Shown: positions 24,220 to 34,200 of the stretch, piece by piece
Position numbering within the stretch: position 1 is the stretch's first letter
How the letters are laid out: the number at the start of each line of letters is the position of its first letter
Source of the DNA: Streptomyces sp. MMG1533
GTDB taxonomy: Bacteria > Actinomycetota > Actinomycetes > Streptomycetales > Streptomycetaceae
Direction: 5' to 3'
NCBI RefSeq assembly: GCF_001279775.1
Contig: NZ_LGDG01000178.1
Coordinates: 1 to 64,000, forward strand
Length of the DNA: 64,000 nt
Program-made: the position numbers and the translations under genes
Notes under the pieces: model-generated
Told to the model about the DNA's origin: nothing
What the model saw: only the letters and a program-made list of their open reading frames with translations
The model's database searches: none

Positions 24220-26088
24220 TCAGTGTTCCAGCATGTTCGCGAAGAAACCCAGGCGAGGATCGTCGGTGGTACCGACGAGCAGCGCGCGGTCGAGCAGGAT
24301 GTTGTTGTGCTCGCAGCTCGTCTCGGGGAGCATCGCGCAGGCATGACACGCGGCCAGGTTCGCGCCGCCGACACCGGAAGCCCGCGTCTCGATGCACAGT
24401 GGGTCGGCTGAGCACCAGGTGGCGCGTCGCAGAGCCGAGCGGAGTGCCTCGGCGAGGCGGTCGGGCTCGCCTTGAGCCACCACACCGCCGAGGCTACCGG
24501 CGGAGTCGCTGGTAGCCGTGTAGACGAGGAAGCCGGCCATTGTGGCGTCGGTGTACAGGCGCTCGCGCAGTGCAGAGGCCGGATAGCCGGCGTCCAGACT
24601 CCACTCGTTGATCAGAACGTGCGCCAGGGTGTGCAGCAGCACCATGCGCGGCGAGGCGGGAGAGGGGGGCACCTCCGCAGGGTCGGTGGCCCGTTCCCGC
24701 AGTATGCGGTCGTGATTGGTCCGCATGCGCTCGACGCGTGCGGCCACCGCGACCGACTCGGCCCAGGCATCCAGCCGGTTCTCGTCAAGGCGCACGAAGA
24801 CACCCTCGCCATGCACCTCCATCGCCGGGAGCCAGTCCGTCGGCGTCAGGGACAGGGCGGCCTCGTGGCCCTCGGAACTGGACTCGGGGTCCGCGATGCG
24901 GGTGAATCCCCTGAGCGCCCTTACCTCGCGCAGACGCTTGACCAGCATCGGCCTGCTGACACCGAACGGAGTGAGGACCGCGGGGTCCGAGACCGGTGGC
25001 TCGCAGATGAACTGTTCCTCGCGTCCCTTGTCCCGTAGCGCGTTGCCGGAAGAGAGCCGCTCGTATTCCTGGCGGCGCAGCGCCTGGTAACGGCTGACCA
25101 CAGCGGCGTCCGAGTCGCCTTCCCTCGTCGGGTCCTCTTCCTGCTCGGCCTCCAGCAGCTCCATGACGGCGTCGGCCGAGATCGAGTCGTCGCCCCGGAA
25201 CGCACCCTTGAGGTAGATCTCGATCTCCGCGCGGGACGAGAACGAACGCAGATCCTCCCAGTGGTCCGTGAGCTTGGCGGCGAGGCCGTCGCTCCATGGG
25301 GGGATGGACAAGGCGGACTTCAGCACCGGCTGCCAGACCGCCGACGAACCGCGCTGGAGCGTACGTGGCGCCTGCGTGCAGGACTCGACGGGCGCGTCCT
25401 TGAGCCAGGGCCGCCTGCCTTCGCAGCGCACCCCGAGCTCGGTCAGGGCCGAGCGGCGGAAGGCACCCTCCATCGACACCTCCGACACACCACACGTGCA
25501 CGAGATGAGGATGGACCGGAGCGAAGCGCTCCGACCGGCGAAGCACATTCTCATCTGCCCGCCACAGCGCCCGGTCGCGCCTTCGTCGCGGTTCTTGCGG
25601 TGCAGCCACTTCCAATAGGGGAAGTCGTCGAGGTGCCCGTTCTCACAGGCCATGACGAATCGGGAGGGCACGAGCGGCTCGTCGTCGCATTCCGTGCAAA
25701 CGTTCTTGCCGGCGGGCGGGTTGAAGCCTCGTACATGCTGGAGAGACTGGCATTTCGGGCACGAGTGCCACAACGGGAATCGCCGGACGCGTACTCCGTC
25801 CTTGCTCGTGTCCTCGGATGCCGGGGGCAGCCGGAAGTGGCTCACACCCAGGACCCTGGCGAGACGGTGCTCGTGGATGATCGGCGCTTCGTCGAGGGAC
25901 CAGCTCCGGTAGGCGTCGTCGATGCCGGAGACGATGAACGACTCGTTGTCGACGGCGATCAGCGATCCGACGCCGTACGTGGTGATCATCTGGGAGCGGC
26001 GGACCGACCCGTGGCGGGGGAGGGCGAGGGAGGGCGCGGTCGAGTCGCCGGGGGTGCGCCGGCGGCTCCGTGCGGGGGGCGGGGTCAT
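24220..26088 (-). CDS. drmB: DrmB-like DUF1998 protein (DISARM family)
   Basis: A 622-aa protein of the DrmB/DUF1998 type. The N-terminus carries the family motif ITTYGVGSLIAVDNESFIVS. A zinc-ribbon-like CPKC / CTEC set is at about residues 108-131, then FVMACENGHLDDFPYWKWL. The DUF1998 domain near the C-terminus includes LHTLAHVLINEWSLDAGYPA and a second Cys cluster (CHACAMLPETSCEHNN). In DISARM, DrmB binds DrmA and the pair forms the autoinhibited DNA-loading core. ATG at 26088 overlaps the DrmA stop by 4 bases with GGAGG upstream. It is the last gene of the unit; a DrmC-type nuclease would be expected here and is absent. Confidence 0.9.
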   Translation of the reverse strand: MTPPPARSRRRTPGDSTAPSLALPRHGSVRRSQMITTYGVGSLIAVDNESFIVSGIDDAYRSWSLDEAPIIHEHRLARVLGVSHFRLPPASEDTSKDGVRVRRFPLWHSCPKCQSLQHVRGFNPPAGKNVCTECDDEPLVPSRFVMACENGHLDDFPYWKWLHRKNRDEGATGRCGGQMRMCFAGRSASLRSILISCTCGVSEVSMEGAFRRSALTELGVRCEGRRPWLKDAPVESCTQAPRTLQRGSSAVWQPVLKSALSIPPWSDGLAAKLTDHWEDLRSFSSRAEIEIYLKGAFRGDDSISADAVMELLEAEQEEDPTREGDSDAAVVSRYQALRRQEYERLSSGNALRDKGREEQFICEPPVSDPAVLTPFGVSRPMLVKRLREVRALRGFTRIADPESSSEGHEAALSLTPTDWLPAMEVHGEGVFVRLDENRLDAWAESVAVAARVERMRTNHDRILRERATDPAEVPPSPASPRMVLLHTLAHVLINEWSLDAGYPASALRERLYTDATMAGFLVYTATSDSAGSLGGVVAQGEPDRLAEALRSALRRATWCSADPLCIETRASGVGGANLAACHACAMLPETSCEHNNILLDRALLVGTTDDPRLGFFANMLEH

Positions 26089-29000
26089 CGGGAAGCCTCC
26101 AGGAAGAGAGCGGACTCGGCGTCGACATCGCGCAGGCTCCACAGTGTGGACCAGGCTCTGACGCCCTCGGACTCGTCGTCGAACGGTTTGAGCAGGGCCG
26201 GGGTGGGGGTGCCACGACGGGGCTCGTAGAGCAGTCCACCGTGTGCGCTCGCCATCTCCCGCCACCAGCCGACGAATTCGTCGAAGGCGTCGGACGTGTC
26301 TTCCAGCTCCTCGGGGGCGATCTGCGATACACGTTCCGTCAGGAGCGGCTTGATCTCGGTGTACAAGCGATCCACGTACGCGCCGATCCGACCGGCGGCA
26401 TCGTTCGATCGGGCCTCGGGGATGAGGATGCGGACCAGGGCCACGACGACGGCGTGCAGACCGCGGTCGCGCGACCGGGCGGAGAACGGGGTGACGGACG
26501 TCGACTCCACCTCGCGGTACAGCGCGGAGTGGAAGTGGAGGAAGTTCTCGTAGTGCGAACGGTCCCGAGGACGGACCGAGTTGAGCATCACGGCGACCAG
26601 ACCCGGATGGGCGCGGCCCACGCGACTGGTGGCCTGGATGTACTCGGCCGTGGTCTGGGGTTGACCCATCACCGCCATCAGTCCGAGGCGGTCGACGTCG
26701 ACGCCGACGGCGATCATGTTGGTGGCGAGGAGGACATCGCGCACGTCGGGATCCGGGTAGCGTTTCTCGATCTCCTTCAGTCGGGCGGGGATCAGACTCG
26801 CGTCGACCCGGCTCGTCAGCTCCGAGTAACGGTTGGAGAGGCGCACTTCGGTGCCGTCGCGGTCAGCGAGGAGCCGCAGGTAGTCCTCGACGTCGTCATT
26901 CACCTGGAGTTCGGCGGCCGACAGCAGACGGAGGCTGTTGAAGTAGCCGACCAACGTCCAGTACGCGTCCCGGACCTGGTCGCTCGTCTCCGCGCGCATG
27001 GCCTGGTGGAGCAGGGACGCGTAGGTGCGGATGAGCAGCGTCGACTGGCTGGTGCCGGGGGCGAGCAGACCCACGTAGCGGCGGCTGGCCTTGGTCCCAC
27101 GGTCGGTCTCCACGGCGAACCAGGAGTCCCTCGCGTCCAGACCGGCCGGGGGGAACTGGCGCACGCTCCGATCGAAGAGATTCCGCCCCTGGTCGGCCGC
27201 GCGACGGATGGTCGCTGTGGAGGCGATCACCTTCGGCCGGCCGGCAAGAGCGTCGACGGCCGTCTCGTACAAGCCGGTCAGGGTGCCCAACGGGCCCGAG
27301 ATCAAGTGGAGTTCGTCCTGGACGATCAGCTCGGGCGGCGGAGTGGCATCGCCGTCGCGGTCGAGGTTGAACAGCGCGGCTGTCCGCTCACGCCACGGCA
27401 TGGAGGCGAACTTGTCGACCGTCGCGATGACGAGGGTCGGACGGGCCTCGTAGACCGTCTGGTCCACCAGGTGCACCGGCAGACCGGAGACGAAGTCGCA
27501 GCCGGTGCCCGGGCAGCGTACGTCCATGCGTACGTCGTCCTCGTCCACTGAGTAGTTGTGGGCGTCCAGTGCCGTGCCGCACCAGGGGCAGGCGTGGAGC
27601 TGCACCGGGTTCTCCGTCTGCAGGCTCTGCCCTCCGCGCAGTTTGACCAGCTTCTCGTCGGCCGTCCTCAGGTCGTTCGGGGTAGCCGACTTGCCGACCC
27701 ACATGCCGATCGAGATGCCCTCTTCGCCAAGGCGGTCGGGAGCTGCCCGGCGCATCAATTCCATCGCGCAGATGAGGATCGTGGCACGCTCGAACTGTTG
27801 GAGAGTGAGCAGGCGCAGCGTGTACCGCATGAGCACGGTGACGCCTCCGCCATCCGCCCCGCGGCGCAGCCGGCGCAGGAACGTGGTGAAAGCGATCAGA
27901 CCGAGGTAGGCCTCGGTCTTGCCACCACCGGTGGGAAACCACAGAAGGTCCGAAACCTTGCGGTCGGGGTGGTTCGGATCTTCGATGCCGCGCAGACACA
28001 GGAGGATGAACGCGATCTGGAACGGCCGCCAGCGCTGGGCCGACAGGTCGGGCGCGCCTTCCCGGCCCTTTTTCACCCAGGCGCTGCGCGCACGCTGCTC
28101 CGCCATGGCCCGGTTGGCCATTCGGAAGGCATCCATGACCTCCGGATCGTCGGCCAGGATCCGGATGCCCTCGCGCATTCGACCGAGTGCCTCGCGGCAG
28201 GTGTCGAGTTGTAGGTGCGCGGGCTCCTGGTAGTGCGTTCCGGCGAGAGCGGCGGCCTCCGATGCCTTGGCCTCGATCCACTGCTCGTATCCGCGGGCCA
28301 GTCCGTGCAGGGCAGCGAGCACCTCGGAGTCGGGGCGCTCGGCGAGGCCGAGCATGCCGAGTGCCGAGCTGTCGATCTCCGGGTTGGAATCGGTCAGCAG
28401 CACTTCGTGCGTGGGCAGGAACTCGGATCGGATCTCGTCGATCGCGGCACGCTCTATGTCGGTCAGACCGACGGGAGGCGGCGTCCAGTCCCAGTGGGCG
28501 GAGCAGCCGTGACCAACCGCGAACGTGGGAGCGTGGCGGTACAGCAGACGACTCGTGGCCAGTTCCGAGTCGACGGCGGACAACGCGGCAGGACGTTCGA
28601 CGAAGGCGGACGCGCCGTTGGCCGCCCGGACCCGGAGACCGGGCTGGAACAGGGCGAACGCGTCCTGGAGTTCCCGCTCGCCCACGACGTGCGCGTTGAT
28701 CAGTGTGACCGTGACGGTGACGGTGCCGGAGGACACGTTGGCCGGCCGTACGAGGACGTGCAACTTCACCGCACCGGCGGCTTCGAGATCCAGATCGAGA
28801 ACCCCGGGCCGTGTGACGTCGACCGGGGCGTCCTGCAGCTCCAGCTCCCGGCGTCGCCACCGTTCGCGTTGGTCGACAGTGGTCCTGGCTTCCGCTCGTC
28901 GTGCGGCCACCGGACGGCCTTCGACGTCCACGGGGTCGTACACGGCGGCTCGCGCGGAGATCAAGATCTCGGGACTGACCTCAGACGCCACCGCGAAGGT

Positions 29001-29333
29001 GAGGCCCATGGTCGACGGACGTCGGTCGCTGGAGGCCGGAGGGTCGACCGAGCCATCGGCTTCCTCGTGGCTGTCGTTGCTGAGCAGTGGGGCCTCGTCC
29101 GGCCCCTCCTCCTCGGCAGCATCCTCCGACAGACGCCGGTGGGCCTCGCTGTCGGCGGCTCGCGGGAACAGCACGCCGATCGGGTAGCGGGTGATCGGGG
29201 CGTCCTGGGTAAGGACCTCGACCGGGTCGTCGCCCGCCTCGACCTCCGGTCCGAGAAGCTCGCGGCGCAACCGGGCCACCAGTTCCTCACGCACCCGGTA
29301 GTGCTCGTCGTGCGGGTTCTTCCCGTGCGTCAT
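26085..29333 (-). CDS. drmA: DrmA-like SF2 helicase (DISARM family)
   Basis: A 1082-aa helicase. Residues 1-450 are a DrmA-specific region (ITRYPIGVLFPR, WRPFQIAFILLCLRGI). Walker A is FPTGGGKTEAYLGL at about 465-478 and the DExH box is VQDELHLISGPLG at about 670. A zinc-binding insert (CPWCGTALDA, CPGTGCDF) lies at about 585-615. The C-terminal helicase lobe has NMIAVGVDVDRLGLMAVMGQ and TAEYIQATSRVGR near 890-920. DrmA is the helicase of the DISARM core and unwinds or translocates on incoming DNA. ATG at 29333 overlaps the upstream helicase stop (ATGA), with GGAGGAA upstream. Confidence 0.92.
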   Translation of the reverse strand: MTHGKNPHDEHYRVREELVARLRRELLGPEVEAGDDPVEVLTQDAPITRYPIGVLFPRAADSEAHRRLSEDAAEEEGPDEAPLLSNDSHEEADGSVDPPASSDRRPSTMGLTFAVASEVSPEILISARAAVYDPVDVEGRPVAARRAEARTTVDQRERWRRRELELQDAPVDVTRPGVLDLDLEAAGAVKLHVLVRPANVSSGTVTVTVTLINAHVVGERELQDAFALFQPGLRVRAANGASAFVERPAALSAVDSELATSRLLYRHAPTFAVGHGCSAHWDWTPPPVGLTDIERAAIDEIRSEFLPTHEVLLTDSNPEIDSSALGMLGLAERPDSEVLAALHGLARGYEQWIEAKASEAAALAGTHYQEPAHLQLDTCREALGRMREGIRILADDPEVMDAFRMANRAMAEQRARSAWVKKGREGAPDLSAQRWRPFQIAFILLCLRGIEDPNHPDRKVSDLLWFPTGGGKTEAYLGLIAFTTFLRRLRRGADGGGVTVLMRYTLRLLTLQQFERATILICAMELMRRAAPDRLGEEGISIGMWVGKSATPNDLRTADEKLVKLRGGQSLQTENPVQLHACPWCGTALDAHNYSVDEDDVRMDVRCPGTGCDFVSGLPVHLVDQTVYEARPTLVIATVDKFASMPWRERTAALFNLDRDGDATPPPELIVQDELHLISGPLGTLTGLYETAVDALAGRPKVIASTATIRRAADQGRNLFDRSVRQFPPAGLDARDSWFAVETDRGTKASRRYVGLLAPGTSQSTLLIRTYASLLHQAMRAETSDQVRDAYWTLVGYFNSLRLLSAAELQVNDDVEDYLRLLADRDGTEVRLSNRYSELTSRVDASLIPARLKEIEKRYPDPDVRDVLLATNMIAVGVDVDRLGLMAVMGQPQTTAEYIQATSRVGRAHPGLVAVMLNSVRPRDRSHYENFLHFHSALYREVESTSVTPFSARSRDRGLHAVVVALVRILIPEARSNDAAGRIGAYVDRLYTEIKPLLTERVSQIAPEELEDTSDAFDEFVGWWREMASAHGGLLYEPRRGTPTPALLKPFDDESEGVRAWSTLWSLRDVDAESALFLEASR

Positions 29334-31243
29334 CCTTGTTCCTCCCCGGCGCGTTCGCCGCGTCGATACCTTCCGATTCCGGTGATCCGAGGGGCGATCC
29401 ACACCCCGTTGCCGCCGAGACCTGCGTTGGCCCCGGCCGCCCTGCTGCCTGCGACCGTCTCCAGCGTGTCCACCCGCAGGCCGACGATCTCGGCAGGCCA
29501 CGTCACATCCCACGAGCGCGAGATCATCTCCACCGCGTGCAGATCTCGGCGGAAGCGCTCGGAGGCTTCGCCGACGATTCGGTCGCGGTGGACCACGTCG
29601 TACGGCGGACTCTGGTCCGGCCCCACGGGGAGCGGATGACGCATACGAAGCGTCACCACGTCACCCGAGCGTGCGTGCTCCAGTAGGTAGGTCTGCGTGT
29701 CGACGGCGGACCTGCCCACGTCCCTGGAGCCGGGAGGCTCCTCGCGGTCGACGTCTCCGGGCATGGCCTGGATGCCGTAGCGCTCGAACTTCTTCCAACC
29801 GCCCAGATACCAGCGATTGGTGAGGCGGTGGCGTCGTATGCGGGAGGTGTCCGGGCCCTTCACGTGGTACAGGTCCTCGCGGGCCCGCGTCATGGCCACG
29901 TAGAGAGCCCGCGCCTCGGCCGGTACATCGAGATCTTCGTGCGCCTTCTGCAGCTCGGTGATGGACGGAGGCGACAGCAGCAGTACCCGGTCGTACTCCA
30001 GGCCCTTGGCGCGGTGCACCGTCGAGACGATCAACCGAGCCGTCTCCGGATCACCCAACTCGTCGGGGAAACGCCCTTCCGCCACCAGACGCCCCACGGC
30101 GGCGACGTCGACGAGACCGCGGCCGGAGCGCCGGGTCGCGGCACGCAACGCCCGCCAGCATCGCTGGGGCTCCACACCCGAAGGCAACGGGATCTCCGCG
30201 AGCAGTTCCAGGAAGCGTGCTTCGGTGAGCGTCAGCGACTCGGCACGGCGCAGCAGTTCGGCGACCCAGTACGGAACGGGCCGGTCCTGCAGCGAACGCT
30301 TCAGCGCGTGTTCCACCTCGTGCTCGTGCAGTAGTTCCGAGACGGCGAGTGCCTGACGGTTGTCGCGGGTCAGGATGGCGCAGGTGTCGGGGAAGGCCTT
30401 CAACGCGTTCAGCGCGAACTCATCGGCCAGGTCACCGAGACTCGGTAGGTCGAGAAGCCCGTCGCGCAGTTCGGCGTGGAGCGTTGCGGCCGCGGCCTCC
30501 TGACCGTCGGGGGAGTCGGCCAGGTTCTGCAGACGAGAGCTGAGGGCGAGGGCGGTGCGGGCTTCGATGCTCTTCGCCCGGAAGTTCTTGGTCAGGCTGA
30601 GCTCGACGAGGTCGTCGTAGGACGCTCGCAGCCAGGCGAAGAAGCGATCCGTCTCACCGGCTCTCTCGGTCGGGTCGTCGATCTGGAAGCCGTAGATCCC
30701 CTGGGCGGAGTCGCCGACCACGGTGAATCCACAGGAACGTTGGAAGCGGTCGAGTAACGTCTCCACCAGGTCCCGACGGTCGCCCACCAGGTCCTGTGCC
30801 TCGTCGATCACCACATGCGAGGGAGCACCGAGCTCGCGGGCTTCCACCGCGCCCTTCTCGATCGCCTCAGTGGCTGCGCGGATACGCTCGTCGAAGCTGT
30901 GGACCGCCCACTCCTCATCGGGGTAGGCCCCCACGAGCAACTGGTACGTCCACGAGTCGAAGGTCTGGACCCGCACCCTGCGGGCTCGGTCGCCGTGTCG
31001 GGCGATCCGGTCCCGCAACTCACGTACGGCGGCGCGAGAGAAGCTCAAGACAAGTATCTCGCCCGCTTCCAGCGCCTCCTCGGGATCCTCGTGCCCCACC
31101 AGGGCGTCGAGACGCCGTACGACCGTGTGGGTCTTGCCGGAGCCCGCTCCTGCGGTGACCAGGAGGCGGGTGTCCCAGGGAAGGTCGACGACGGCCCGCT
31201 GCTCGTCGGTGAGCGGAGGGCTGTCGCCGTAGGGGTCGGTCAC
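29330..31243 (-). CDS. UvrD/Rep-type SF1 DNA helicase in the Drm operon
   Basis: A 637-aa superfamily 1 helicase. Walker A is TAGAGSGKTHTVVRRL at about residues 30-45. The DEAQD box is HVVIDEAQDLVGDRRDL near 148, with GDSAQGIYGFQ (motif III) after it. The C-terminal lobe has VSTVHRAKGLEYDRVLLL (motif V) near 408 and LYVAMTRAREDLYHV (motif VI) near 451. A further 150-residue C-terminal extension is not typical of UvrD. I chose GTG 31243, which overlaps the upstream stop (GTGA) and has GGAG 7 bases before it; GTG 31255 is the alternative. It is not a usual DISARM component. Confidence 0.88.
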   Translation of the reverse strand: MTDPYGDSPPLTDEQRAVVDLPWDTRLLVTAGAGSGKTHTVVRRLDALVGHEDPEEALEAGEILVLSFSRAAVRELRDRIARHGDRARRVRVQTFDSWTYQLLVGAYPDEEWAVHSFDERIRAATEAIEKGAVEARELGAPSHVVIDEAQDLVGDRRDLVETLLDRFQRSCGFTVVGDSAQGIYGFQIDDPTERAGETDRFFAWLRASYDDLVELSLTKNFRAKSIEARTALALSSRLQNLADSPDGQEAAAATLHAELRDGLLDLPSLGDLADEFALNALKAFPDTCAILTRDNRQALAVSELLHEHEVEHALKRSLQDRPVPYWVAELLRRAESLTLTEARFLELLAEIPLPSGVEPQRCWRALRAATRRSGRGLVDVAAVGRLVAEGRFPDELGDPETARLIVSTVHRAKGLEYDRVLLLSPPSITELQKAHEDLDVPAEARALYVAMTRAREDLYHVKGPDTSRIRRHRLTNRWYLGGWKKFERYGIQAMPGDVDREEPPGSRDVGRSAVDTQTYLLEHARSGDVVTLRMRHPLPVGPDQSPPYDVVHRDRIVGEASERFRRDLHAVEMISRSWDVTWPAEIVGLRVDTLETVAGSRAAGANAGLGGNGVWIAPRITGIGRYRRGERAGEEQG

Positions 31244-34200
31244 TTGCTGCTCCACAGGTGCTCGAACTGGGTGAAGGCGAGGGTGGTGTCGAAGTTCTGG
31301 ATGTTGTCGCGGACGTTGAGGATCAGGCAGGTCTCCTTACCGCCGTTGAGGCGGCCGCGCAGCCCGCGCCCGATCATCTGCTGGTACACATTGGGGCTGT
31401 ACACAGGGCGGGCGACGACGACGGCTCGGGTGGCGGGGGCGTCGAAGCCCTGGGTGAGGACGCCGTAATTGGTGAGAACGCGAGTACGGCCGGCCCGGAA
31501 GTCGTCGATGCGTCGGCGACGGTCGATGGGCGACGTGGTGGAGTCGACGGCGGAGGCGGTGATGTCCAGGTCGCGGAGCTTCGCCGCCAGGTACTTGGCG
31601 TGGTCGACCGATGTGGCGAACACCAGCACCGGCCAGTCCCCGGGCATGCCCGAGACCTCGGCTAGGATTCGGTTGTTGCGGTCGTGGTCGTCGGCCAGCC
31701 GCTGCTCGGCTGCTCTGGACAGCACACTCAACTGCTCGGCGTGCTGCTTCTCCTCACGGTTCAGGGTGATCGTGCCGCCTTGCAGGAGACGGTGCTCGAC
31801 CTGCGCCAACATACCGAGCCGCTGCAGCTCGGCGTAAGCGCCGTCGTCGGGGAAGACGCCTTCGTCCAGACGCCGGCCACGGCCACCGAAGCGATTGATC
31901 AGACGGCGCGTCTCGTCCTGGTCGGGGCGGAACGGCGTCGCAGTGAGCCCCAGAAGATGACGGTCCGTGCGGGAAGCCGTCAGGCCCAGGTGCGCCAGGA
32001 TCTCGGTGTAGCGCGGCGATATGGCGGTATGTGCCTCGTCGACGATGACGAGAGCGGCGTCACGCAGCCAGGCGTAGGAGTCGGCGGCGAGACAGTTCGG
32101 CTGCTGGAGCTTGGCGTCCGTGGCGACCACCAGCTGCGGTCGGTCGGTGACGGGACCCGCCTCGTTCGTCGACCACAGCCGGTTGATCGCCAGCGGCGTC
32201 TCGGCGCCGACCTTCTCCCAGACGAACTTCCAGCTCTGCACAGCCTGCTCGCACAGCTCCTCGGTCTGAGCGATCCACAGGATCGGCCCGTCGAGCCGGC
32301 CCACCTGCTTCACCCAACGGATCACCGCCTCCGCCGTGACACGTGTCTTGCCCGCGCCGGTCGGCAGGGAGAGCATGCCGCGCTGCGGGACGATCCGGTC
32401 CAGCATGGTGAAGACGTTGGCGGCGAGCCGCTCCTGGTAGTCGTGCAGGCGCGGGAAATGGCGGGGTCCGTCCACGTCGATCCGCGATTCCAACGACGGC
32501 GCCCGGAAGCCGGCGAAGGTGTCGGGGAAGCGCAGATCCGCCACGAAAGCCACTGCGGTGGAGGCGCCTCTGAACGACGATGGGGCCTGGCTCGGGTAGC
32601 GGTTCTGCAGGTCACGGGCGTGTTCGTGCAGGATGCTGTCTCCGTGCGCGTTGAACGCCATCTGCGCGATGCGATAGCCGTCGGGCTCGGCTCCGCCGTT
32701 CTCGGCGCGCTCACCGTCCATCAGGCCTGCCGGAAGACGGTCCCGCAGGGCCTCGGCGCCCAGCAGCAGAAGGAGCTTGGCCACCACGTCATCGGTCTCA
32801 CGCACGGCCTTCAGCGCGCTCTTGACCTTCTGGTCCTCCTCCTGACGCTGCTGCGCTTCCAGGACCTGCTTGCACCCGGCTTCCCCCATGCGCCAACGCA
32901 GTTCACGGTCCACGGCGATCAGGGCTTCGAGCGGGTCGGCGGGTTCGAGCACGAGGATCGTGGATCCCTGCAGGCTGCTGTTCAGTCTCGTGGGACGCAT
33001 GCCGTTCGGGGTACGCGTCACCTCTTCGAGGACCTTGCACCGCTGAAGCGTGTACTGGTCCACCTGTGAGCCGCGCAGCTGCCGCAGCGTGGGATACGCC
33101 TCCTTGAGCGGGACCGGCTCCCCGGCGGGCTCGTGCCGGGTCTCGCGGCTGATCACGTCGGCGTACGGCAGCATCCCCCACTGCTTGACGAGCAGCGCGG
33201 CATCCTCGGCCGTCGCGGCCAGAAGGGCCGGCAGTCCCTCGGAGCGCAGGGCCCGATACTCCTCCTGCGACGAAGCGACAGCGATCTCGCCGTCCGGGCG
33301 TGTGGCCCACTCGTCGCCGATGCGGCACCGGGTGAGCGAGTCGTCGGGGAACGGCACCTCCAGGCGTGTCAGTAGCACGTAGGTGTTGCCGACGAACACG
33401 TCGTCTTCGCTGTGCTGGAGCTTCTCCAGGAGCTGGTCCCAGAAGGAACCGGGCACCTCTTCGACACTCGTGGCCAGACGGAGCTTGCGGGCCTTCTCGG
33501 CACTGATCTGTGCGACCGGTAGGACGTCGCTGTACGCGGCGAGCTGGGGTCCGACCGCCTCGGTGAGAGGGAGGATTCCCTGCGAGGTCGAGACGAGACC
33601 GTGCCGCTTGAGCATCCAGCGCATGGGAGAGGCAACGGCCCGGCGGGTGCTGACCTGTGCCCCTACCTGCAGCGTCCAGTTGTCGATGAGGGCATCCTCG
33701 GGGAGCACCTTAAGGAAGTTGGCCCGAGCCTCGTTCGAGAGTTCTGGCAGCAGGTGCAACGGTCCGCCGACGGCGGCGCCCTCCAACTTGATCCGGGCGA
33801 GTGTCGGGCGGGCCGCCTGGTCGGGCAAGGTCGCGCAATACTCCTTGTGCGCGACCTCCCGGTATTGCTCGAACCACGGCTCCTCCTCGGGGCGGTGTCC
33901 CCCCGTGGGCCGGTCGCGCAGTCCCATCTCGCGGAAGAATGACATGTCGTCGGAGTGGAACCGGGTGTCGACGGCGACGGAGGAGTCCGAATCCGCCGTC
34001 ACGACCGGACCGGGCAGCAGGCAGTCCCGCACGAGTCGGAAGCTTCCGCCCGCGGTGCGCACGTACAGCATCGAACGCGGGTCGGGCACGCGCCGGACCA
34101 CCTCGTGCGACAGATGGCTGCTGCCGGCCTGGTGGAACAGCTCCCAGAACCGGGTCCACTCCTGTGGGCCGTACGCGGTGAAGCCCTGCTCCAGGACGCT

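Noticed and set aside
26070..27551. A 493-codon plus-strand frame opposite DrmA
   Set aside because: It is antisense to conserved helicase motifs and lacks any motif or ribosome site.
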